A stretch of DNA of 37,200 nucleotides, taken from assembly GCA_016790425.1 (NCBI GenBank), contig JAEUPF010000082.1, forward strand, positions 1-37,200. Direction: 5' to 3'. A program made the translations under genes and the position numbers. Below the pieces are notes generated by a model, which was not told the origin of the DNA, ran no database searches, and was given only the letters and a program-made list of their open reading frames with translations. This document shows positions 28,811-35,418 of this stretch, one piece after another. Each line of letters starts with the position of its first letter. Position 1 is the first letter of the stretch. The stretch comes from Rubrivivax sp. GTDB lineage: Bacteria > Pseudomonadota > Gammaproteobacteria > Burkholderiales > Burkholderiaceae_C.

Positions 28811-30148
28811 ATGAAAGCCTACCGCGCCGACCTGCTCGACTTCGCGTCGGCCCCCGCCTGGGGCGACACGCAGGCCGAAGGCGCGGTGCGCTTCCGCCCC
28901 GACCACTGGCTGCTCGTCGACGACGCCGGCCGCATCGCCGGCGCCCAGGCCACCGAGCCCGCGCCCGGCGTCGAGCGCGAAGACTGGCGCGGCCACCTGC
29001 TGCTGCCCGGGTTCATCGACACGCATGTGCACAGCCCCCAGATCGGCGTCATCGGCAGCTACGGCACGGCGCTGCTGGACTGGCTGAACGACCATACCTT
29101 CCCCGCCGAGCGCGCCTGGGCCGACGAGGAGATCGCGGCGCGCGGCTCGGCGCACTTCCTCGATGCCCTGCTGGCGCACGGCACCACCGCGGCGGCGGTG
29201 TTCCCCACCGTGCACAAGGTGTCGGCCGACGCACTGTTCACCGCCGCGCACCAGCGCGGCATGCGCGTGCTCGCCGGCAAGGTGCTGATGGACCGGCACG
29301 CGCCCGACGGCCTGCGCGACGACGTGGCGCAGGCCGAGCGCGACTGCATCGACCTCATCGCGCGCTGGCACAACCGCGGCCGCGCCAGCTACGCCGTCAC
29401 CGTGCGCTTCGCGCCGACGAGTTCGCCCGCGCAGCTGGCGATGGCCGGCGCGCTGTGCCGCGCCGACCCGACCCTGTACATGCAGACGCACGTGGCCGAG
29501 AACCGCGACGAAGTGCGCTGGGTGGCCGATCTCTTCCCCGAGGCGCGCAGCTACCTCGACGTCTACGCACGCGCCGGCCTGCTGCACCGCCGTTCCATCC
29601 TGGCGCACGGCATCTGGCTCGACGACAACGACCGCGCGGCGCTGCGCGACGCCGGCGCGCAGGTGGCGTTCTGCCCCAGCAGCAACCTCTTCCTCGGCAG
29701 CGGCCTGTTCGACTGGCCGGCGATGCTGGCTGGCGGCGCCACGGTGACGCTGGCCAGCGACGTCGGCGGCGGCACGAGCCTGTCGATGCAGCGCACACTG
29801 GCCGACGGCTACAAGGTGCAGGCGCTCGGCGGGCACAAGCTCACCGCGTGGACGGCGCTGCACGCGGCCACGCGCGGCGCGGCCGAGGCGCTGGAGCTGG
29901 GCGGCGAGATCGGCTCGCTCGAGCCGGGGCGGCTGGCGGACTTCGCCGTCTGGCGCTGGAGCGTCACGCCGGTGGACGCCGAGCGCCAGCGCCTGGCGCG
30001 CCTGAAGGGTCACCTGCACGAGCAGGTCTTCGCCTGGATGACGCTGGCCGACGAGCGCCATCTGCAGGCCACCTGGGTGGCCGGGCGCAAACTCTACGAA
30101 GATGCCGTGTTCGCCGCTCCCTCGTCCGCCGCCGGCGGCCGAGGGTGA
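28811..30148 (+). CDS. guaD: Guanine deaminase
   Basis: A 445-residue amidohydrolase that converts guanine to xanthine and ammonia, feeding xanthine dehydrogenase. Zinc ligands and active-site motifs of the GuaD/Atz group are visible: GFIDTHVHSPQ (His72, His74), YMQTHVAENRDEV, ILAHGIWLDDND and TLASDVGGGTSLSM. The length is usual for bacterial guanine deaminases. The C-terminus adds a short Ala/Ser/Gly tail. The ATG at 28811 has no strong ribosome site. The next gene, a transporter ATPase, follows after 18 bp, so guaD heads a likely five-gene operon with the BMP importer. Confidence 0.95.
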   Translation: MKAYRADLLDFASAPAWGDTQAEGAVRFRPDHWLLVDDAGRIAGAQATEPAPGVEREDWRGHLLLPGFIDTHVHSPQIGVIGSYGTALLDWLNDHTFPAERAWADEEIAARGSAHFLDALLAHGTTAAAVFPTVHKVSADALFTAAHQRGMRVLAGKVLMDRHAPDGLRDDVAQAERDCIDLIARWHNRGRASYAVTVRFAPTSSPAQLAMAGALCRADPTLYMQTHVAENRDEVRWVADLFPEARSYLDVYARAGLLHRRSILAHGIWLDDNDRAALRDAGAQVAFCPSSNLFLGSGLFDWPAMLAGGATVTLASDVGGGTSLSMQRTLADGYKVQALGGHKLTAWTALHAATRGAAEALELGGEIGSLEPGRLADFAVWRWSVTPVDAERQRLARLKGHLHEQVFAWMTLADERHLQATWVAGRKLYEDAVFAAPSSAAGGRG

Positions 30149-30166
30149 TAACGCCCGGAGGAGCGC

Positions 30167-31801
30167 ATGAACGACCCCAACGCGTCCGTATCCGCATCGA
30201 CGCCCGCATCGACGCCCGCATCGACGCCCGCATCGGGGGCGCCGCTGCGCCTGCAGCTCACCGGCATCACCAAGCAGTACCCGGCCGTGCGCGCCAACGA
30301 CGGCGTGGCGCTGCGCGTCAAGCCCGGCGAGATCCACGCCGTGCTGGGCGAGAACGGCGCGGGCAAGAGCACGATGATGAAGATGATCTACGGCGCGGTG
30401 CAGCCCGACGCCGGCGAGATCCGCTGGAACGGTGCCCCGGTGCACATCGCCAGCCCGGCGGCCGCGCGCAAGCTCGGCATCAGCATGGTCTACCAGCACT
30501 TCTCGCTGTTCGACACCCTGACCGCGGCCGAGAACGTCTGGCTGGGCCTGGACAAGAGCCTCGCGCTGCCCGAGGTGAGCCGGCGCATCGGCGAAGTGGC
30601 GCACACCTACGGCCTCGACGTGGACCCGGTGCGCCCCGTGCACACGCTGTCGGTCGGCGAGCGGCAGCGCGTGGAGATCATCCGCGCGCTGCTCACCGAC
30701 CCGCAACTGCTGATCCTGGACGAACCCACGTCGGTGCTGACGCCGCAGGCGGTGGACAAGCTCTTCGTCACCCTGCGCCAGCTCTCGGCCAAGGGCACGA
30801 GCATCCTCTACATCAGCCACAAGCTCGACGAGATCCGCTCGCTGTGCCACCACTGCACGGTGCTGCGCGGCGGCAAGGTGACCGGCGAAGTCGACCCGAC
30901 GAAGGAAAGCAACGCCAGCCTGTCGCGGCTGATGATCGGCGCCGAGCCGCCGGAGCTCAGGCACCAGGCGAGCAAGGCCGCCGGCGTCGTGCTCGGCGTC
31001 AAGGGCTTGTCGCTGGCCAAGCAGGACCAGTTCGGCGTCGAGCTGAAGGACATCGCCTTCGAGGTGCGCGCCGGCGAGATCGTCGGCGTCGCCGGGGTCA
31101 GCGGCAACGGCCAGCAGGAACTGCTGGCGGCGCTGTCGGGCGAGGACCGGCGCGCCGCGCCCGCATCGATCACCTTGTTCGGCAAACCGATCGGCAACCA
31201 CTCGCCGCGCCATCGCCGCAAGGAGGGGCTGCACTTCGTTCCCGAAGAGCGTCTCGGCCGCGGTGCGGTGCCGGTGATGACGCTGGCGTCGAACACGCTG
31301 CTCACCCGCACCGCGGCAGTGGGCAGGAGCGGCTGGGTGCGCATGGGCGAAGTGACGGCACTGGCCGAGAAGATCATCGCGCGCTTCAATGTCAAGGCCG
31401 GCGGGCCGGGGGCGGCGGCCAAGAGCCTCTCGGGCGGCAACCTGCAGAAGTTCATCGTCGGCCGCGAGATCGACGCCGACCCCAAGCTGCTGGTCGTCGC
31501 GCAGCCCACCTGGGGCGTCGATGTCGGCGCCGCCGCGCTCATCCGCAACGAGCTGCTGGCGCTGCGCGACGCCGGCTGCGCGCTGCTGGTCGTCAGCGAG
31601 GAGCTGGACGAGCTGTTCGAGATCAGCGACCGCCTCGTCGTCATCGCCCAGGGCCGCGTGTCGCCGTCGATCGCGGTGGGCGACGCGACGATCGAGCTCG
31701 TCGGCGAGTGGATGAGCGGGTTGTGGAGCAAGCCGGCAGCCGCAGCGCCCGCGGCCACGCCGGCGGTGATGCACGAGGAGATGCGCCATGCTCAAGCTTG
31801 A
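30167..31801 (+). CDS. BMP-type ABC importer, double ATPase subunit
   Basis: Cytoplasmic ATPase of 544 residues with two fused ATP-binding domains, as in nucleoside and sugar importers (YufO/NupO, RbsA type). The first domain has Walker A GENGAGKST (61-69), LSVGERQRVEI and LLILDEPT. The second has a changed Walker A (GVSGNGQQE, no Lys), signature LSGGNLQKFIVGREI, and LLVVAQPTWGVDVG where the Walker B acidic residues are altered. This asymmetry is normal for the family. The N-terminus carries a Ser-Thr-Pro-Ala repeat of low complexity. GGAGGAG precedes the ATG. It overlaps the first permease gene by 14 bp. Confidence 0.95.
   Translation: MNDPNASVSASTPASTPASTPASGAPLRLQLTGITKQYPAVRANDGVALRVKPGEIHAVLGENGAGKSTMMKMIYGAVQPDAGEIRWNGAPVHIASPAAARKLGISMVYQHFSLFDTLTAAENVWLGLDKSLALPEVSRRIGEVAHTYGLDVDPVRPVHTLSVGERQRVEIIRALLTDPQLLILDEPTSVLTPQAVDKLFVTLRQLSAKGTSILYISHKLDEIRSLCHHCTVLRGGKVTGEVDPTKESNASLSRLMIGAEPPELRHQASKAAGVVLGVKGLSLAKQDQFGVELKDIAFEVRAGEIVGVAGVSGNGQQELLAALSGEDRRAAPASITLFGKPIGNHSPRHRRKEGLHFVPEERLGRGAVPVMTLASNTLLTRTAAVGRSGWVRMGEVTALAEKIIARFNVKAGGPGAAAKSLSGGNLQKFIVGREIDADPKLLVVAQPTWGVDVGAAALIRNELLALRDAGCALLVVSEELDELFEISDRLVVIAQGRVSPSIAVGDATIELVGEWMSGLWSKPAAAAPAATPAVMHEEMRHAQA
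30188..30239 (+). repeat. 12-bp tandem repeat at the ATPase N-terminus
   Basis: Three to four copies of GCATCGACGCCC encode Ala-Ser-Thr-Pro units ahead of the first ATP-binding domain. In frame, with a probably disordered leader. Confidence 0.85.
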
Positions 31802-32876
31802 AGCGCGCCCGCAGCCTTCGCAGGCGATGTCGCTGGCCTCGCCGCTGATCGCACTCGTGCTCACGGCGATCCTCGCCGCCATCCTCTTCGCCGCGCTCGG
31901 CAAGGACCCGCTGCGCGGGCTCGAGGTGTTCTTCGTCGAACCGCTGAACGGGCGCCGCCAGATCGCCGAAGTGCTGCTGAAGAGCACGCCGCTGATCGTC
32001 ATCGCGTTGGGGCTCGCGGTGTGCTACCGCTCCAACGTGTGGAACATCGGCGCCGAAGGGCAGTTCCTGCTCGGCGCCGTGGCCGGCGGCGGCGTGGCGC
32101 TGTGGCTCACCACCGCCGGCATCGTGCTGCCCAAGATCGTCGGCCTGCCGCTCGTTCTCGCCGCCGGCGCGCTCGGCGGCATGGCCTGGGCGGCCATCGT
32201 CGCCTTCCTGCGCGACCGCTTCAACGCCAACGAGATTCTCGTCAGCCTGATGCTCGTCTACGTGGCGCAGCAGTTCGTCAACTGGCTCGTCTTCGGCCCG
32301 TGGAAGGACCCGCAGGGCTTCAACTTCCCGCAGACGAAGACGTTCGACGCCAGCACCTGGCTGCCGGTGCTGCTGGAGCGCACGCGGCTGAACGTCGGCT
32401 TCGTCATCGCGCTGGTCGCGGTGGTGCTGACGTGGCTGTTCATGTTCCGCATGTACCGCGGCTTCCAGCTGCAGGTGGGCGGGCTGGCGCCGGCGGCGGC
32501 CCGCTATGCCGGCTTCAGCGCCCGCGGCGCGCTGTGGCTGGCGCTGATGATCTCCGGCGGCCTGGCGGGCCTGGCCGGGGCGCTGGAGGCGGCAGGGCCG
32601 CTGCGCCAACTCACGCCGCACATCAGCACGGGGCTCGGCTTCACGGCGATCATCGTCGTCTTCGTCGGCCGGCTGCACCCGCTGGGCATCGTCTTCGCCG
32701 GCATCCTGCTGTCGATGATGCTGATCGGCGGCGAACTCGGGCAGTCGCGTCTGGGCCTGCCGAACGCGCTGACCGGCGTCTTCCAGGGCCTGCTGCTGGT
32801 GCTGCTGCTGGCCTGCGACACGCTGATCCACTACCGCATCCGCATCGGCTCGGCGCTGGCCGGGGCGAAGGCCTGA
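31788..32876 (+). CDS. BMP-type ABC importer, permease subunit 1
   Basis: Inner-membrane permease of 362 residues with many hydrophobic helices (for example LIALVLTAILAAILFAALG, VIALGLAVCYRSNVWNIGAEG, TAIIVVFVGRLHPLGIVFAG). The NVWNIGAEGQ motif is typical of the YufP/NupP-like branch of the BPD_transp_2 family. It pairs with the second permease to form the channel for the purine or nucleoside substrate. The ATG at 31788 lies inside the end of the ATPase gene, showing tight coupling. The second permease gene follows after 32 bp. Confidence 0.94.
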   Translation: MLKLEARPQPSQAMSLASPLIALVLTAILAAILFAALGKDPLRGLEVFFVEPLNGRRQIAEVLLKSTPLIVIALGLAVCYRSNVWNIGAEGQFLLGAVAGGGVALWLTTAGIVLPKIVGLPLVLAAGALGGMAWAAIVAFLRDRFNANEILVSLMLVYVAQQFVNWLVFGPWKDPQGFNFPQTKTFDASTWLPVLLERTRLNVGFVIALVAVVLTWLFMFRMYRGFQLQVGGLAPAAARYAGFSARGALWLALMISGGLAGLAGALEAAGPLRQLTPHISTGLGFTAIIVVFVGRLHPLGIVFAGILLSMMLIGGELGQSRLGLPNALTGVFQGLLLVLLLACDTLIHYRIRIGSALAGAKA

Positions 32877-32908
32877 GCGGCGCGACCACGACAAGGGAGC
32901 CAACGTCC

Positions 32909-33829
32909 ATGAACGAGATCGCCCTGCTCATCGCCGCGTCGCTGATGGCCGGCACGCCGCTGGCGCTGGCCGGCCTGGGCCTGCTGGTCAACGAGCGCGC
33001 CGGCGTGCTCAATCTCGGCGCCGAAGGGATGATGCTGGTGGCCGCCGTCACCGGCTTCGCGGTGGCGTTCGCCTCGGGCAGCGACACGCTGGCGTTCATC
33101 GCCGGCGCCGCGGCCGGCGGCGTGCTCGCGGCCGGCTTCGGCGTGCTCGTCATCTGGCTCAACACCAACCAGTACGCCACCGGTCTGGCGCTGAGCCTCT
33201 TCGGCTACGGCTTCTCGGCCTTCGTCGGCGTGGCCTTCGTCGGCCAGAAGCTGGCCGAGCGCACGGCGTTCGAGGTGCCCGTGCTGGCGCAGATCCCGTT
33301 CGTCGGGCCGGCGTTGTTCAGGCAGCACCCGATGGTGTACCTGACGGTGGTGCTCACCGCGGTGTTGATCTGGTTCCTCTACAAGAGCCGCGCCGGCCTG
33401 GTGCTGCGCGCCGTCGGCGAGAGCCCGGAGTCGGCGCACGCGCTCGGCTACAAGGTGCGGTTGCTGCGGCTGGCGGCGGTGGTCTTCGGCGGCGCGCTGT
33501 GCGGCGTGGCCGGTGCGTTCCTGTCGGTGGTCTACGCGCCGCTGTGGGTGGAAGGTCTGACGGCGGGCCGCGGCTGGATCGCGCTGGCGCTGACCACCTT
33601 CGCCACCTGGCGGCCGATCCGCGTGCTGCTGGGCGCCTACCTGTTCGGCGGTGTGACGATGCTGCAGTTCCACCTGCAAGGCCAGGGCGTCGAGATCGCG
33701 GCGCAGCTGCTGGCGATGCTGCCCTATCTGGCGACGATCGTCGTCCTGGCGCTGATCAGCCGCAACGCCGCCTTCATCCGCATCAACATGCCGGCGTCGC
33801 TGGGCAAGTCGTTCCACCCCGGGTCCTAG
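32909..33829 (+). CDS. BMP-type ABC importer, permease subunit 2
   Basis: Inner-membrane permease of 306 residues and the partner of subunit 1. It shows the family motif NERAGVLNLGAEGMMLVAAV near the N-terminus, WLNTNQYATGLALSLFGYG, and the cytoplasmic EAA-like loop around LRAVGESPESAHALGYKV. AAGGGAG upstream gives a workable ribosome site. It ends 54 bp before the binding-protein gene; a TAGAAT at 33827-33832 spans its stop codon and could act as a weak extra -10 element for that gene, though no matching -35 is seen. Confidence 0.94.
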   Translation: MNEIALLIAASLMAGTPLALAGLGLLVNERAGVLNLGAEGMMLVAAVTGFAVAFASGSDTLAFIAGAAAGGVLAAGFGVLVIWLNTNQYATGLALSLFGYGFSAFVGVAFVGQKLAERTAFEVPVLAQIPFVGPALFRQHPMVYLTVVLTAVLIWFLYKSRAGLVLRAVGESPESAHALGYKVRLLRLAAVVFGGALCGVAGAFLSVVYAPLWVEGLTAGRGWIALALTTFATWRPIRVLLGAYLFGGVTMLQFHLQGQGVEIAAQLLAMLPYLATIVVLALISRNAAFIRINMPASLGKSFHPGS

Positions 33830-33883
33830 AATCGCGCCCGCCCCAGGCCCCACAACAGGCCACACACGAGAGGAGAACCGCAC

Positions 33884-35044
33884 ATGACCGATCACTCCAA
33901 GCGCCGCTGGCTTCGGCTGGCGAGCGTCGCCTGCGTCGCCGCATCCGCCGCGTTCGTCGCCGGCTGCGGCAAGAAGGAAGAGCCACCCAAGCCGACGGCC
34001 AGCGCCCCCGCGGCGGCTTCCGCGCCGGCCAAGCCCGAGCCGCTGAAGGCTGCGTGGGTGTACGTGGGCCCGGTGGGCGACGCCGGCTGGACCTTCGCGC
34101 ACGACCAGGGCCGCAAGGCCGTGGAGGCCGAGTTCGGCGACAAGGTGAAGACCACCTTCGTCGAGAAGGTGCCCGAGGGCGCCGACGCCGAGCGCGTGTT
34201 CCGCGACCTGGCAGCCCAAGGCAACAAGATCATCTTCGCCACCAGCTTCGGCTTCATGGAGCCGATGCTCAAGGTGGCCGCCGAGTTCCCGGACGTCAAG
34301 TTCGAGCACGCCACCGGCTACAAGACGCTGCCGAACATGCGCGTCTACGACGCGCGCTTCTATCACGACGCCTACATCAGCGGCATCATCGCCGGCGGCA
34401 TGACGAAGACCAACACCCTGGGCTTCGTGGCCACCTTCCCCATCCCCGAGGTGCTGCGCAACATCAACGCCTACACGCTGGGCGCGCAGAGCGTCAACCC
34501 GAAGGTGAAGACGAAGGTGGTGTGGGTCAGCACCTGGTTCGACCCGCCCAAGGAAGGCGACGCCGCGCAGACGCTGATCAACCAGGGCGCCGACGTGCTG
34601 CTGCAGAACACCGACAGCTCGGCCGTGCTGCAGACCGCCGAGAAGAACGGCAAATATGCCTTCGGCTGGGACAGCGACATGAGCGCCGTGGCGCCCAAGG
34701 CGCACCTCGCGTCCAACGTCGTCTACTGGGGCCCGTACTACAAGAAGGCCATCAAGGACGTGCTGGACGGCACCTGGAAGACCGAGCGCACGATCTGGGG
34801 CAAGCCCGAAGGCGCCAACGACGTCATCAAGATCAACCCCGTCGTGCCCGAGGCCGTGCGCAAGAAGGTCGAGGAAGCGGCCGCCGGCCTGAAGGCCGGC
34901 ACGCTGAGCCCGTTCATGGGCCCGATCGTCGACAGCACCGGCAAGGAGCGCCTGGCCAAGGGCGTGATGGCCGACCAGGACTGGAAGGACAAGGTCGACT
35001 TCTACGTCCGCGGTGTCGAGGGCAAGATCCCGAGCGGCAAGTAG
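33884..35044 (+). CDS. BMP-family substrate-binding lipoprotein
   Basis: Periplasmic binding protein of 386 residues that delivers substrate to the two permeases. The lipoprotein signal ends at the lipobox FVAGC with Cys28, followed by a Lys/Glu/Pro/Ala-rich tether. The mature domain begins LKAAWVYVGPVGDAGWTFAH, a BMP-family hallmark (as in PnrA/Med nucleoside-binding proteins), with later motifs VWVSTWFDPPKEGDAA, LLQNTDSSA and FGWDSDM. Relatives bind purine nucleosides, and guaD/xdh next door favours a purine or purine nucleoside as ligand; this is inferred from context. GAGAGGAGAA precedes the ATG. Strong hairpins follow the gene. Confidence 0.95.
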   Translation: MTDHSKRRWLRLASVACVAASAAFVAGCGKKEEPPKPTASAPAAASAPAKPEPLKAAWVYVGPVGDAGWTFAHDQGRKAVEAEFGDKVKTTFVEKVPEGADAERVFRDLAAQGNKIIFATSFGFMEPMLKVAAEFPDVKFEHATGYKTLPNMRVYDARFYHDAYISGIIAGGMTKTNTLGFVATFPIPEVLRNINAYTLGAQSVNPKVKTKVVWVSTWFDPPKEGDAAQTLINQGADVLLQNTDSSAVLQTAEKNGKYAFGWDSDMSAVAPKAHLASNVVYWGPYYKKAIKDVLDGTWKTERTIWGKPEGANDVIKINPVVPEAVRKKVEEAAAGLKAGTLSPFMGPIVDSTGKERLAKGVMADQDWKDKVDFYVRGVEGKIPSGK

Positions 35045-35055
35045 CCCGCCGTTCC

Positions 35056-35074
35056 GGGCGCGTCCTTCGCGCCC
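35056..35074 (+). terminator. Hairpin after the BMP operon
   Basis: GGGCGCG and CGCGCCC with a 5-base loop, followed by TTCGC only 12 bp after the stop codon. Weak T content; probably part of the operon 3' end. Confidence 0.5.
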
Positions 35075-35133
35075 TTCGCTGACTGGTTCGTCCGCGCCCC
35101 GCCGCCGCGTTGCGGCGGCCGGCACAGCGGTCC

Positions 35134-35169
35134 CGCGCGCCGCCACCTCGCTGGCGGCGCGCGCGTTTT
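35134..35169 (+). terminator. Intrinsic terminator
   Basis: A 12-bp GC-rich stem (35134-35145 with 35152-35163), 6-base loop, then CGTTTT. This is the best intrinsic terminator in the window and probably ends the guaD-BMP operon. Confidence 0.75.
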
Positions 35170-35281
35170 CGCGCCAGCCTCCCGGCAAGGCAGGAGGCTG
35201 ATCGCGTCCCGCTTCTCGCGTTCTGAAGCGAGAAGTTGTTGGCATCGCGCCGAGCGCCGCCCCACGGCGTGGGAGCCCCCC

Positions 35282-35309
35282 TCAAGTCGGGTGGCCGGCT
35301 CACCGATAT
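35282..35309 (+). promoter_or_regulatory. Sigma-28 (FliA)-like promoter for the repeat-protein gene
   Basis: TCAAG (35282-35286), 15 bases, then ACCGATAT (35302-35309). Flagellar sigma-28 promoters have TAAAG/TCAAG and GCCGATAA at nearly this spacing. It lies 110 bp upstream of the giant repeat gene and downstream of the operon terminators, in the correct orientation. Confidence 0.6.
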
Positions 35310-35418
35310 CCGGACGACACGACTCCCCCGGGGCGTGGCGCGCCTGTTCGTCGGCTTGTCCGGCAGCGCCCCGTGACGCAGGGAGACAACGAACGCAGAT
35401 CCCCGAAGGACAGCTTCC

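Larger units (their letters stand above)
35045..35418. other. Intergenic region rich in hairpins
   Basis: This 374-bp gap has no credible gene. It holds the two terminator-like hairpins of the upstream operon, a third inverted repeat, CTTCTCGC (35212-35219) with GCGAGAAG (35228-35235), a small CCCAC/GTGGG dyad near 35260-35275, the sigma-28-like promoter at 35282-35309 and about 110 bp of leader before the giant repeat gene. Confidence 0.7.

Noticed and set aside
28403-32002. A 1199-codon open frame on the minus strand opposite guaD and the ABC genes
   Set aside because: Shadow frame; the plus strand encodes well-conserved enzymes and transporter subunits.
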